A stretch of 64,000 nt of DNA from Delphinus delphis (taxonomy: Eukaryota > Chordata > Mammalia > Artiodactyla > Delphinidae). A model generated the notes under the pieces. That model was not told the origin of the DNA. It was given only the letters and a program-made list of their open reading frames with translations, and made no database searches. The DNA lies in assembly GCF_949987515.2 (NCBI RefSeq), contig NW_027192651.1, forward strand, positions 248,001-312,000, in the 5' to 3' direction. Both the position numbers and the translations under genes were made by a program. Positions 48,069 to 62,279 of the stretch are shown here, in pieces; position 1 is the stretch's first letter; every line of letters starts with the position of its first letter.

Positions 48069-49646
48069 TTGGCCAAAAAGGGCGTATGCGTTTTTTCCTG
48101 AATATATTCAGGAAAAAACGCATACGCCCTTTTTGGCCAACCAAGCAAGCTTGCAAAGGAAATCTGCACTACAATGAAGTCTCACTTCCCCCTGGTCAAA
48201 AGGGCCATCTGAAAAAAGTGTAAAATCCAGAAAGGCAGGACAGGCCATGGAGAACTGGGAGCCTTGTTATGCTGATGGGCGGGATGTAAATTGCCAACAG
48301 ACACTCGGGAGAAGTGTATGGTGTTTCCTGACACATCTAAAAAACAAAGCAACAGAGCCTAGGGCACTTCCACTTATGGTCCTATAGCTTAGGGAAATTA
48401 AAATCAAAAAGACACAGCCACCCCAAAGTTTGGAACGGCTCTGTTTACAAGAAACTCGTTTACAGTACAAGTTCAACATCGCAGAAAGTGAAAAATGGAT
48501 AAAGAAATTGTGGTATTTACTTACAAAGCAATATCACTCAGCAATGAAATCTGTGTCATCAGGCCCTTAGCATCACAATGAGTGGATTCATGTATGAAGA
48601 TTCTAACTAAAATAAGTCAACAGAAAAAGAAACATCATAAGATATCAGTAATACACGGAATGTAAACTTGGCTACACAGGAACTGAATTACAGAATAGAA
48701 CAGGGTATCAAATTTAGAAAACCAACTTATGCTTGCTTAAGGGTAAAGGTGAGTTGGGGTGCTGCATAAAACCAGAGATCGAAATGAGCACAGATAAAGT
48801 TCCTTAAGCCAAATATGGAATAGACAAGAGCTACTCCTTGCTCAACGAAATGGACTCAACACCGCATATTAAACGCCTAAGAATGTACCTGACTAGTAAG
48901 TATCTTAAAACCTATGGATTGCTATGTCTCCGAAAGAGAATCAAGCATGTGTACAGGGGCATAAACGCAGCAGTGATAGGATTGGAGAGGTTCGTGAGCA
49001 AATGAAGACCCTTTGAAGTCATATTGCATGGTACCCATTCCACGGGTTTCAACTACCCAGGTTTAAGGTATTCTTCCTTCAGCTAAAACATGCATGTGGA
49101 ACCTAGAGTATGATCAACCATGTGATCGGGAGATGTGTTCAAATATGTCTCAGTTTTCGTACCCTGGTACTCGGGTGCAACATTCCAGACGCTTTACTAA
49201 CACTCTCCCCACTTGGAGAGTCAGTCCCTTTAACCTCCTGTTTGGCCCAGTTTGCAATTTCTGTGGAAGATGAACAGGAATAGCGAGAACCAATGAGAGA
49301 CTAGCTGGAGGTGTCTGGATGGGCAAATTTAACTCTCATTTCCCAGAAGGAAGAGGAATTAACCAAAGGCTCAGCGTGCCGTGCCGGAACCAGATTAGGG
49401 CCTGAAGACATCCTGCGGTGTTGCGGCCAGGTCACAAGAAAGCGAGTTGAAGAAAGGAGCTCAGGGGCACTGTAATTCACAAACCTGCAGAGTTATAAAT
49501 GACAGCTATCGTCCAAAAATAGACTGAAGTAAGGCTGCCAAGAGGACTTGAAAGCGGGGCAGAATTGCAGGAAACCGATTTCAGGAGGATGACTGGAATT
49601 GCATTGAAAGCATAGGAAAAGAGGCAGAACGTCCACAATGATGCAC
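48069..49646 (+). repeat. Satellite unit 26 (1,578), sister of unit 27
   Basis: The palindrome is perfect. ACTTACAAAGC class. It shares with unit 27 alone the set GAAACTCG, AAAGAAATTGTGG, CCCTTAGCATCAC, ATGAAGATTC, AAGTCAACAG and AGAATAGAACAGGGTATC. Confidence 0.95.
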
Positions 49647-51223
49647 TTGGCCAAAAAGGGCGTATGCGTTTTTTCCTGAATATATTCAGGAAAAAACGCA
49701 TACGCCCTTTTTGGCCAACCAAGCAAACTTGCAAAGGAAATCTGCACTACAATGAAGTCTCACTTCCCCCCGGTCAAAAGGGCCATCTGAAAAAGTGTAA
49801 AATCCAGAAAGGCAGGACAGGCCATGGAGAACTGGGAGCCTTGTTATGCTGATGGGCGGGATGTAAATTGCCAACAGCCACTCGGGAGAAGTGTATGGTG
49901 TTTCCTGAAACATCTAAAAAACAAAGCAACAGAGCCTAGGGCACTTCCACTTATGGTCCTATAGCTTAGGGAAATTAAAATCAAAAAGACACAGCCACCC
50001 CAAAGTTTGGAACGGCTCTATTTACAAGAAACTCGTTTACAGTACAAGTTCAACATCGCAGAAAGTGAAAAATGGATAAAGAAATTGTGGTATTTACTTA
50101 CAAAGCAATATCACTCAGCAATGAAATCTGTGTCATCAGGCCCTTAGCATCACAATGAGTGGATTCAGGTATGAAGATTCTAACTGAAATAAGTCAACAG
50201 AAAAAGAAACATCATAAGATATCAGTAATACACGGAATGTAAACTTGGCTACACAGGAACTGAATTACAGAATAGAACAGGGTATCAAATTTAGAAAACC
50301 AACTTATGCTTGCTTAAGGGTAAAGGTGAGTTGGGGTGCTGCATAAAACCAGAGATCGAAATGAGCACAGATAAAGTTCCTTAAGCCAAATATGGAATAG
50401 ACAAGAGCTACTCCTTGCTCAACGAAATGGACTCAACACCGCATATTAAACGCCTAAGAATGTACCTGACTAGTAAGTATCTTAAAACCTATGGATTGCT
50501 ATGTCTCCGAAAGAGAATCAAGCATGTGTACAGGGGCATAAATGCAGCAGTGATAGGATTGGAGAGGTTCGTGAGCAAATGAAGACCCTTTGAAGTCATA
50601 TTGCATGGTACCCATTCCACGGGTTTCAACTACCCAGGTGTAAGTTATTGTTCCTTCAGCTAAAACATGCATGTGGAACCTAGAGTATGATCAACCATGT
50701 GATTGGGAGACGTGTTCAAATATGTCTCAGTTTTCGTACCCTGGTACTCGGGTGCAACATTCCAGACGCTTTACTAACACTCTCCCCACTTGGAGAGTCA
50801 GTCCCTTTAACCTCCTGTTTGGCCCAGTTTGCAATTTCTGCGGAAGATGAACAGGAATAGCGAGAACCAATGAGAGGCTAGCTGGAGGTGTCTGGACGGG
50901 CAAATTTAACTCTCATTTCCCACCAGGAAGACGAAATAACCAAAGGCTCAGCGTGCTGTGCCGGAACCAGATTAGGGCCTGAAGACATCCTGCGGTGTTG
51001 CGGCCAGCTCAAAAGAAAGCGAGTTGAAGAAAGGAGCTCAGGGGCACTGTAATTCACAAACCTGCAGAGTTATAAATGACAGCTATCGTCCAAAAATAGA
51101 CTGAAGTAAGGCTGCCAAGAGGACTTGAAAGCGGGGCAGAATTGCAGGAAACCGATTTCAGGAGGTAGACTGGAATTGCATTGAAAGCATAGGAAAAGAG
51201 GCAGAACGTCCACAATGATGCAC
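49647..51223 (+). repeat. Satellite unit 27 (1,577), sister of unit 26
   Basis: The palindrome is perfect. It carries the private set shared with unit 26, plus its own GGTGTAAGTTATTGTTCC. Confidence 0.95.
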
Positions 51224-52802
51224 TTGGCCAAAAAGGGCGTATGCGTTTTTTCCTGAATATATTCAGGAAAAAACGCATACACCCTTTTTGGCCAACCAAG
51301 CAAGCTTGCAAAGGAAATCTGCACTACAATGAAGTCTCACTTCCCCCAGGTCAAAAGGGCCATCTGAAAAAAGTGTAAAATCCAGAAAGGCAGGACAGGC
51401 CATGGAGAACTGGGAGCCTTGTTATGCTGATGGGCGGGATGTAAATTGCCAACAACCACTTGGGAGAAGTGTATGGTGTTTCCTGAAACATCTAAAAACA
51501 AAGCAACAGAGCCTAGGGCACTTCCGCTTATGGTCCCATAGCTTAGGGAAATTAAAATCAAAAAGACACAGCCACCCCAAAGTTTGGGACGCCTCCGTTT
51601 ACAAGAACCTCGTTTACCGTACAAGTTCAATATCACAGAAAGTGAAAAATGCATAAAGAACTTGTGGTACTTACGTACAATGCAGTATCACTCAGCAATG
51701 AAATCTATGTCATCAGGCCCGTAGCAGCATCATGAGTGGATTCAGGTACGATGATTCTAACTGAAATAAGTCACACAGAAAAAGAAACATCATAAGATAT
51801 CACTAGTACACGGAATGTAAACTTGGCTACACAGGAACTGCATTCCAAAACAGAACAGGGTCTCAAATTTAGAAAACCAACTTATGCTTGCTTAAGGGGA
51901 AAGGTGAGTTGGGGTGCTGCATAAAACCAGAGATTGAAATGAGCACAGATAAAGTTCCTTAAGCCAAATATGGAATAGACAAGAGCTACTCCTTGCTCAA
52001 AGAAATGGACTCAACACCCCATATTAAACGCCTAAGAATGTACCTGACTAGTAAGTATCTTAAAACCTAGGGATTGCTATGTCTCCGAAAGAGAATCAAG
52101 CATGTGTACAGGGGCATAAACGCAGCAGTGATAGGATTGGAGAGGTTCTGTGAGCAAATGAAGACCCTTTGAAGTCATATTGCATGGTACCCATTACACG
52201 GGACTCAACTCTCCAGGTTTAAGGTATTCTTCCTTCAGCTAAAACATGCATGTGGAACCCAGAGTATGATCAACCATGTGATCGGGAGACGTGTTCAAAT
52301 ATGTCTCAGTTTTCCTCCCCTGGTACTCGGGTGCAACATTCCAGACGCTTTACTAACACTCTCCCCACTTGGAGAGTCAGCGCCTTTAAACTCCTGTTTG
52401 GCACAGATTGCAATTTCTGCGGAAGATGAACAGGAATAGCGAGAACCAATGAGAGACTAGCTGGAGGTGTCTGGACGGGCAAATTTAACTCTCATTTCCC
52501 ACCAGGAAGAGGAAATAACCAGAGGCTCAGCGTGCCGTGCCGGAACCAGATTAGGGCCTGAAGCCATCCTGCGGTGTTGCGGCCAGGTCACAAGAAAGCG
52601 AGTTGAAGAAAGGAGCTCAGGGGCACTGTAATTCACAAACCTGCAGAGTTATAAATGACAGCTATCGTCCAAAAATAGACTGAAGTAAGGCTGCCAAGAG
52701 GACTTGAAAGTGGGGCAGAATTGCAGGAAACCGATTTCAGGAGGTAGACTGGAATTGCATTGAAAGCATAGGAAAAGAGGCAGAACGTCCACAATGATGC
52801 AC
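51224..52802 (+). repeat. Satellite unit 28 (1,579), type A relative
   Basis: The palindrome has one mismatch (A at 51281). CAACCACTTGGGAG and CTTCCGCTTATGG link it to units 1, 4 and 6 of the left array. GCATCATGAG with CACTAGTACACGG links it to unit 31, 4,738 bases on. Confidence 0.95.
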
Positions 52803-54381
52803 TTGGCCAAAAAGGGCGTATGCGTTTTTTCCTGAATATATTCAGGAAAAAACGCATACGCCCTTTTTGGCCAACCAAGCAAGCTTGCAAAGGAAATCTG
52901 CACTACAATGAAGTCTCACTTCCCCCTTGTCAAAAGGGTCATCTGAAAAAAGGGTAAAATCCAGAAAGGCAGGACAGGCCATGGAGAACTGGGAGCCTTG
53001 TTATGCTGATGGGTGGGATGTAAATTGCCAACAACCACTCGGGAGAAGTGTATGGTGTTTCCTGAAACATCTAAAAACAAAGCAACAGAACCTAGAGCAC
53101 TTCCACTTATGGTCCTATAGCTTAGGGAAATTAAAATCAAAAAGTCACAGCCACCCCAAAGTTTGGGACGCCTCTGTTTACAAGAACCTCGTTTACAGTA
53201 CAAGTTCAACATCGCAGAAAGTGAAAAATGGATAAAGAAGTTGTGGTCATTACTTACAAAGCAATATCACTCAGCAATGAAATCTGTGTCATCAGGCCCT
53301 TAGCAGCACAATGAGTGGATTCAGGTATGATGATTCTAACTGAAATAAGTCACACAGAAAAAGAAACATCATAAGATATCAGTAACACACGGAATGTAAA
53401 CTTGGCTACACAGGAACAGAATTACAGAACAGAACAGGGTCTCAAATTTCGAAAACCAACTTATGCTTGCTTAAGGGGAAAGGTGAGTTGGGGTGCTGCA
53501 TAAAACCAGAGATTGAAATGAGCACAGATAAACTTCCTTAAGCCAAATATGGAATAGACAAGAGCTACTCCTTGCTCAACGAAATGGACTCAACACCGCA
53601 TATTAAACGCCTAAAAATGTACCTGACTAGTAAGTATCTTAAAACCTATGGATTGCTATGTCTCCGAAAGAGAATCAAGCATGTGTACAGGGGCATAAAC
53701 GCAGCAGTGATAGGATTGGAGAGGTTCAGTGAGCAAATGAAGACCCTTTGAAGTCATATTGCATGGTACCCATTCCACAGGTTTCAACTACCCAGGTTTA
53801 AGGTATTCTTCCTTCAGCTAAAACATGCATGTGGAACCTAGAGTATGATCAACCATGTGATCGGGAGACGTGTTCAAATATGTCTCCGTTTTCGTACCCT
53901 GGTACTTGGGTGCAACATTCCAGACGCTTTACTAACACTCTCCCTACTTGGAGAGTCAGTCCCTTTAACCTCCTGTTTGGCCTAGTTTGCAATTTCTGTG
54001 GAAGATGAACAGGAATAGCGAGAACCAATGAGAGACTAGCTGGAGGTGTCTGGATGGGCAAATTTAACTCTCATTTCCCACCAGGAAGAGGAATTAACCA
54101 AAGGCTCAGCGTGCCATGCCAGAACAAGATTAGGGCCTGAAGACATCCTGCAGTGTTGCGGCCAGGTCACAAGAAAGCGAGTTGAAGAAAGGAGTTCAGG
54201 GGCACTGTAATTCACAAACCTGCAGAGTTATAAATGACAGCTATCGTCCAAAAATATACTGAAGTAAGGCTGCCAAGAGGACTTGAAAGCGGGGCAGAAT
54301 TGCAGGAAACCGATTTCAGGAGGATGACTGGAATTGCATTGAAAGCATAGGAAAAGAGGCAGAACGTCCACAATGATGCAC
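52803..54381 (+). repeat. Satellite unit 29 (1,579)
   Basis: The palindrome is perfect. ACTTACAAAGC class with GTGGTCATTACTTAC, TCCCCCTTGTCAAAAGGG and a shortened CTAAAAACAAAGC run. Confidence 0.95.
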
Positions 54382-55961
54382 TTGGCCAAAAAGGGCGTAT
54401 GCGTTTTTTCCTGAATATATTCAGGAAAAAACGCATACGCCCTTTTTGGCCAACCAAGCAAGCTTGCAAAGGAAATCTGCACTACAATGAAGTCTCACTT
54501 CCCCCCGGTCAAAAGGGCCATCTGAAAAAAGTGTAAAATCCAGAAAGGCAGGACAGGCCATGGAGAACTGGGAGCCTTGTTATGCTGATGGGCGGGATGT
54601 AAATTGCCAACAACCACTCGGGAGAAGTGTATGGTGTTTCCTGAAACATCTAAAAAACAAAGCAACAGAGCCTAGGGCACTTCCACTTATGGTCCTATAG
54701 CTTAGGGAAATTAAAATCAAAAAGACACAGCCACCCCAATGTTTGGGACGCCTCTGTTTACAAGAACCTCGTTTACCGTACAAGTTCAATATCACAGAAA
54801 GTGAAAAATGGATAAAGAACTTGTGGTACTTACGTACAATGCAGTATCACTCAGCAATGAAATCTATGTCATCAGGCCCGTAGCAGCATAATGAGTCGAT
54901 TCAGGTACGATGATTCTAACTGAAATAAGTCACACAGAAAAAGAAACATCATAAGGTATCACTAATACACGGATTGTAAACTTGGCTACACAGGAACTGA
55001 ATTACAGAACAGAACAGGTTCTCAAATTTAGAAAACCAACTTATGCTTGCTTAAGGGTAAAGGTGAGTTGGGGTGCTGCATAAAACCAGAGATTGAAATG
55101 AGCACAGATAAAGTTCCTTAAGTCAAATATGGAATAGACAAGAGCTACTCCTTGCTCAACGAAATGGACTCAACACCGCATATTAAACGCCTAAGAATGT
55201 ACCTGACTAGTAAGTATCTTAAAACCTATGGATTGCTATGTCTCCGAAAGAGAATCAAGCATGTGTACAGGGGCATAAACGCAGCAGTGATAGGATTGGA
55301 GAGGTTCGGTGAGCAAATGAAGACCCTTTGAAGTCATATTGCATGGTACCCATTCCACGGGTTTCAACTACCCAGGTTTAAGGTATTCTTCCTTCAGCTA
55401 AAACATGCATGTGGAACCTAGAGTATGATCAACCATGTGATCGGGAGACGTGTTCAAATATGTCCCAGTTTCCGTACCCTGGTACTCGGGTGCAACATTC
55501 AAGACGCTTTACTAACACTCTCCCGACTTGGAGAGTCAGTCCCTTTAACCTCCTGTTTGGCCCAGTTTGCAATTTCTGCGGAAGATGAACAGGAATAGCG
55601 AGAACCAATGAGAGGCTAGCTGGAGGTGTCTGGATGGGCAAATTTAACTCTCATTTCCCACCAGGAAGAGGAATTAACCAAAGGCTCAGCGTGCCGTGCC
55701 GGAACCAGATTAGGGCCTGAAGACATCCTGCGGTGTTGCGGCCAGGTCACAAGAAAGCGAGTTGAAGAAAGGAGCTCAGGGGCACTGTAATTCACAAACC
55801 TGCAGAGTTATAAATGACAGCTATCGTCCAAAAATAGACTGAAGTAAGGCTGCCAAGAGGACTTGAAAGCGGGACAGAATTGCAGGAAACCGATTTCAAG
55901 AGGATGACTGGAATTGCATTGAAAGCATAGGAAAAGAGGCAGAACGTCCACAATGATGCAC
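54382..55961 (+). repeat. Satellite unit 30 (1,580)
   Basis: The palindrome is perfect. ACGTACAATGC class. It shares GAACAGGTTCTC and CCTTAAGTCAAATATGG with unit 25. Confidence 0.95.
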
Positions 55962-57541
55962 TTGGCCAAAAAGGGCGTATGCGTTTTTTCCTGAATATAT
56001 TCAGGAAAAAACGCATACGCCCTTTTTGGCCAACCAAGCAAACTTGCAAAGGAAATCTGCACTACAATGAAGTCTCACTTCCCCCCGGTCAAAAGGGTCA
56101 TCTGAAAAAAGTGTAAAATCCAGAAAGGCAGGACAGGCCATGGAGAACTGGGAGCCTTGTTATGCTGATGGGCGGGATGTAAATTGCCAACAGACACTCG
56201 GGAGAAGTGTATGGTGTTTCCTGAAACATCTAAAAAACAAAGCAACAGAGCCTAGGGCACTTCCACTTATGGTCCTATAGCTTAGGGAAATTAAAATCAA
56301 AAAGACACAGCTACCCCAAAGTTTGGGACGCCTCCGTTTACAAGAACCTCGTTTACCGTACAAGTTCAATATCACAGAAAGTGAAAAATGGATAAAGAAC
56401 TTGTGGTACTTACGTACAATGCAGTATCACTCAGCAATGAAATCTATGTCATCAGGCCCGTAGCAGCATCATGAGTGGATTCAGGTACGATGATTCTAAC
56501 TGAAATAAGTCACACAGAAAAAGAAACATCATAAGATATCACTAGTACACGGAATGTAAACTTGGCTACACAGGAACTGCATTCCAAAACAGAACAGGGT
56601 CTCAAATTTAGAAAACCAACTTATGCTTGCTTAAGGGTAAAGGTGAGTTGGGGTGCTGCATAAAACCAGAGATTGAAATGAGCACAGATAAAGTTCCTTA
56701 AGCCAAATATGGAATAGACAAGAGCTACTCCTTGCTCAACGAAATGGACTCAACACCGCATATTAAACGCCTAAGAATGTACCTGACTAGTAAGTATCTT
56801 AAAACCTATGGATTGCTATGTCTCCGAAAGAGAATCAAGCATGTGTACAGGGGCATAAACGCAGCAGTGATAGGATTGGAGAGGTTCGGTGAGCAAATGA
56901 AGACCCTTTGAAGTCATATTGCATTTTACCCATTCCACGGGTCTTAACTCTCCAGGTTTAAGGTATTCTTCCTTCAGCTAAAACATGCATGTGGAACCCA
57001 GAGTATGATCAACCATGTGATCGGGAGACGTGTTCAAATATGTCTCAGTTTTCGAACCCTGGTACTCGGGTGCAACATTCCAGACGCTTTACTAACACTC
57101 TCCCCACTTGGAGAGTCAGCGCCTTTAACCGCCTGTTTGGCACAGTTTGCAATTTCTGCGGAAGATGAAGAGGAATAGCGAGAACCAATGAGAGGCTAGC
57201 TGGAGGTGTCTGGACGGGCAAATTTAACTCTCATTGCCCACCAGGAAGAGGAAATAACCAAAGACTCAGCGTGCCATACCGGAACCAGATTAGAGCCTGA
57301 AGCCATCCTGCGGTGTTGCGGCCAGCTCAAAAGAAAGCGAGTTGAAGAAAGGAGCTCAGGGGCACTGTAATTCACAAACCTGCAGAGTTATAAATGACAG
57401 CTATCGTCCAAAAATAGACTGAAGTAAGGCTGCCAAGAGGACTTGAAAGTGGGGCAGAATTGCAGGAAACCGATTTCAGGAGGTAGACTGGAATTGCATT
57501 GAAAGCATAGGAAAGGAGGCAGAACGTCCACAATGATGCAC
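55962..57541 (+). repeat. Satellite unit 31 (1,580)
   Basis: The palindrome is perfect. ACGTACAATGC class, related to unit 28 in its middle. Its right end has GGAAAGGAGGC (about 57,514), as does the right end of unit 35. Confidence 0.95.
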
Positions 57542-59121
57542 TTGGCCAAAAAGGGCGTATGCGTTTTTTCCTGAATATATTCAGGAAAAAACGCATACGC
57601 CCTTTTTGGCCAACCAAGCAAGCTTGCAAAGGAAATCTGCACTACAATGAAGTCTCACAACCCCCCGGTCAAAAGGGGCCTCTGAAAAAAGTGTAAAATC
57701 CAGAAAGGCAGGACAGGCCATGGAGAACTGGGAGCCTTGTTTTGCTGAAGTGCGGGATGTAAATTGCCAAGAGACACTCGGGAGAAGTGTATGGTGTTTC
57801 CTAAAACATCTAAAAAACAAAGCAACAGAGCCTAGGGCACTTCCACTTACGGTCCTATAGCTTAGGGAAATTAAAATCAAAAAGACACAGCCACCCCAAA
57901 GTTTGGGACGGCTCTGTTTACAAGAACCTCCTTTACAGTACAATTTCAACATCGCAGAAAGTGAAAAATGGATAAAGAAGTTGTGGTATTTACTTACAAA
58001 GCAATATCACTCAGCAATGAAATCTATGTCATCAGGACCTTAGCAGCACAATGAGTGGATTCAGGTATGATGATTCTAACTGAAATAAGTCACACAGAAA
58101 AAGAAACATCATAAGATGTCAGTAATACACAGAATGTAAACTTGGCTACACAGGAACTGAATTACAGAACAGAACAGGGTCTCAAATTTAGAAAACCAAC
58201 TTATGCTTGCTTAAGGGTAAAGGTGAGTTGGGGTGCTGCATAAAACCAGAGATCGAAATGAGCACAGATAAAGTTCCTTAAGCCAAATATGGAATAGACA
58301 AGAGCTACTCCTTGCTCAACGAAATGGACTCAAAACCGCATATTAAACGTCTAAGAATGTACCTGACTAGTAAGTATCTTAAAACCTATGGAATGCTATG
58401 TCTCCGAAAGAGAATCAAGCGTGTGTACAGGGGTATAAACGCAGCAGTGATAGGATTGGAGAGGTTCGGTGAGCAAATGAAGACCCTTTGAAGTCATATT
58501 GCATGGTACCCGTTCCACGGGTTTCAACTACCCAGGTTTAAGGTATTCTTCCTTCAGCTAAAACATGCGTGTGGAACCTAGAGTATGATCAACCATGTGA
58601 TCGGGAGACGTGTTCAAATATGTCTCAGTTTTCGTACGCTGGTACACGGGTGCAACATTCCAGACGCTTTACTAACACTCTCCCGACTTGGAGAGTCAGT
58701 CCCTTTAAACTCCTGTTTGGCCCGGTTTGCAATTTCTGCGGAAGATGAAAAGGAATAGCGAGAACCAATGAGAGACTAGCTGGAGGTGTCTGGACGGGCA
58801 AATTTAACTCTCATTTCCCACGAGGAAGAGGAATTAACCAAAGGCTCAGCGTGCCGCGCCGGGACCATATTAGGGCCTGAAGCCATCCTGCGGTGTTCTG
58901 GCCAGCTCAAAAGAAAGCGAGTTGAAGAAAGGAGCTCAGGGGCACTGTAATTCACAAACCTGCAGAGTTATAAATGACAGCTATCGTCCAAAAATATGCT
59001 GAAGTAAGGCTGCCAAGAGGACTTGAAAGCGGGGCAGAATTGCAGGAAACCGATTTCAGGAGGTAGACTGGAATTGCATTGAAAGCATAGGAAAAGAGGC
59101 AGAACGTCCACAATGATGCAC
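57542..59121 (+). repeat. Satellite unit 32 (1,580)
   Basis: The palindrome is perfect. TCTCACAACCCCCCGG and AAAGGGGCCTCTG right after the L1 start are repeated only in unit 36, 6,317 bases on. ACTTACAAAGC class. Confidence 0.95.
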
Positions 59122-60701
59122 TTGGCCAAAAAGGGCGTATGTGTCTTTTCCTGAATATATTAAGGAAAAAACGCATACGCCCTTTTTGGCCAACCAAGCA
59201 AGCTTGCAAAGGAAATCTGCACTACAATGAAGTCTCACTTCCGCCCGGTCAAAAGGGCCATCTGAAAAAAGTGTAAAATCCAGAAAGGCAGGACAGGCCA
59301 TGGAGAACTGGGAGCCTTGTTATGCTGATGGGCGGGATGTAAATTGCCAACAGACACTCGGGAGAAGTGTATGGTGTTTCCTGAAACATCTAAAAAACAA
59401 AGCAACAGAGCCTAGGGCACTTCCACTTATGGTCCTATAGCTTAGGGAAATTAAAATCAAAAAGACACAGCCACCCAAAAGTTTGGGACGCCTCTGTTTA
59501 CAAGAACCTCGTTTACAGTACAAGTTCAATATCACAGAAAGTGAAAAATGGATAAAGAACTTGTGCTACTTACGTACAATGCAGTATCACTCAGCAAAGA
59601 AATCTATGTCATCAGGCCTGTAGCAGCATAATGAGTGGATTCAGGTACGATGATTCTAACTGAAATAAGTCACACAGAAAAAGAAACATCATAAGATATC
59701 AGTAATACACGGAATGTAAACTTGGCTACACAGAAACTGAATTCCAAAACAGAACAGGGTCTCAAATTTAGAAAACCAAATTATGCTTGCTTAAGGGGAA
59801 AGGTGAGTTGGGGTGCTGCATAAAACCAGAGATTGAAATGAGCACACATAAAGTTCCTTAAGCCAAATATGGAATAGACAAGAGCTACTCATTGCTCAAC
59901 GAAATGGACTCAACACCCCATATTAAACGCCTAAGAATGTACCTGACTAGTAAGTATCTTAAAACCTATGGATTGCTATGTCTCCAAAAGAGAATCAAGC
60001 GTGTGTACAGGGGCATAAACGCAGCAGTGATAGGATTGGAGAGGTTCGGTGAGCAAATGAAGACCCTTTGAAGTCATATTACATGGTACCCATTACACGG
60101 GACTCAACTCTCCAGGTTTAAGGTATTCTTCCTTCAGCTAAAACATGCATGTGGAACCCAGAGTATGATCAACCGTGTGAACGGGAGACGTGTTCAAATA
60201 TGTCTCTTTTTTCCTCCCCTGGTACTCGGGTGCAACATTCCAGACGCTTTACTAACACTCTCCCCACTTGGAGAGTCAGCACCTTTAACCTCCTGTTTGG
60301 CCCGGTTTGCAATTTCTGCGGAAGATGAACAGGAATAGCGAGAACCAATGAGAGACTAGCTGGAGGTGTCTAGACGGGCAAATTTAACTCTCATTTCCCA
60401 CCAGGAAGAGGAAATAACCAAAGGCTCAGCGTGCCGTGCCGGAACCAGATTAGGGCCTGAAGCCATCCTGCGGTGTTGCGGCCAGCTCACAAGAAAGCGA
60501 GTTGAAGAAAGGAGCTCAGGGGCACCGTAATTCACAAACCTGCAGAGTTATAAATGACAGCTATTGTCCAAAAATATACTGAAGTAAGGCTGCCAAGAGG
60601 ACTTGAAAGCGGGGCAGAATTGCAGGAAACCGATTTCAGGAGGTAGACTGGAATTGCATTGAAAGCATAGGAAAAGAGGCAGAACGTCCACAATGATGCA
60701 C
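59122..60701 (+). repeat. Satellite unit 33 (1,580)
   Basis: The palindrome has three mismatches (59142, 59145, 59162). ACGTACAATGC class, with private TTGTGCTACTTACG. Confidence 0.95.
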
Positions 60702-62279
60702 TTGGCCAAAAAGGGCGTATGCGTTTTTTCCTGAATATATTCAGGAAAAAACGCATACGCCCTTTTTGGCCAACCAAGCAAGCTTGCAAAGGAAATCTGC
60801 ACTACAATGAAGTCTCACTTCCCCCCGGTCAAAAGGGCCATCTGAAAAAAGTGTAAAATCCAGAAAGGCAGGACAGGCTATGGAGAACTGGGAGCCTTGT
60901 TATGCTGATGGGCGGGATGTAAATTGCCAAAAGACACTCCGGAGAAGTGTATGGTGTTTCCTAAAACATCTAAAAAACAAAGCAACAGAGCCTAGGGCAC
61001 TTCCACTTATGGTCCTATAGCTTAGGGAAATTAAAATCAAAAAGACACAGCCACCCCAAAGTATGGAACGGCTCTGTTTACAAGAACCTAGTTTACAGTA
61101 CAAGTTCAACATTGCAGAAAGTGAAAAATGGATAAAGAAGTTGTGGTATTTTCTTACAAAGCAATATCACTCAGCTATGAAATCTATGTCATCAGGCCCT
61201 TAGCAGCACAATGAGTGGATTCAGGTATGATGATTCTAACTGAAATAAGTCACACAGAAAAAGAAACATCATAAGATATCAGTAATACACGGAATGTAAA
61301 CTTGGCTACACAGGAACTGAATTACAGAACAGAACAGGGTCTCTAATTTAGAAAACCAACTTATGCTTGCTTAAGGGGAAAGGTGAGTTGGGGTGTTGCA
61401 TAAAACCAGAGATTGAAATGAGCACAGATAAAGTTCCTTAAGCCAACTATGGAATAGACAAGAGCTACTCCTTGCTCAACGAAATGGACTCAACACCGCA
61501 TATTAAACGCCTAAGAATGTACCTGACTAGTAAGTATCTTAAAACCTATGGATTGCTATGTCTCCAAAAGAGAATCAAGCGTGTGTACAGGGGCATAAAC
61601 GCAGCAGTGATAGGATTGGAGAGGTTCGGTGAGCAAATGAAGACCCTTTGAAGTCATATTGCATGGTACCCATTCCACGGGTTTCAACTACCCAGGTTTA
61701 AGGTATTCTTCCTTCAGCTAAAACATGCATGTGGAACCCAGAGTATGATCAACCGTGTGAACGGGAGACGTGTTCAAATATGTCTCAGTTTTCCTCCCCT
61801 GGTTCTCGGGTGCAACATTCCAGATGCTTTACTAACACTCTCCCCACTTGGAGATTAAGCGCCTTTAACCTCCTGTTTGGCCTAGTTTGCAATTTCTGCG
61901 GAAGATGAACAGGAATAGGGAGAACCAATGAGAGACTAGCTGGAGGTGTCTGGACGGGCAAATTTAACTCTTATTTCCCACCAGGAAGAGGAAATAACCA
62001 AAGGCTCAGCGTGCCGTGCCGGAACCACATTAGGGCCTGAAGCCATCCTGCGGTGTTGCGGCCAGCTCACAAGAAAGCGAGTTGAAGAAGGGAGCTCAGG
62101 GGCACTGTAATTCACAAACCTGCAGTTATAAATGACAGCTATCGTCCAAAAATATACTGAAGTAAGGCTGCCAAGAGGACTTGAAAGCGGGGCAGAATTG
62201 CAGGAAACCGATTTCAGGTGGTAGACTGGAATTGCATTGATAGCATAGGAAAAGAGGCAGAACGTCCACAATGATGCAC
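60702..62279 (+). repeat. Satellite unit 34 (1,578)
   Basis: The palindrome is perfect. ACTTACAAAGC class, reading TTTTCTTACAAAGC. Private AAAGTATGGAACGG. Confidence 0.95.
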
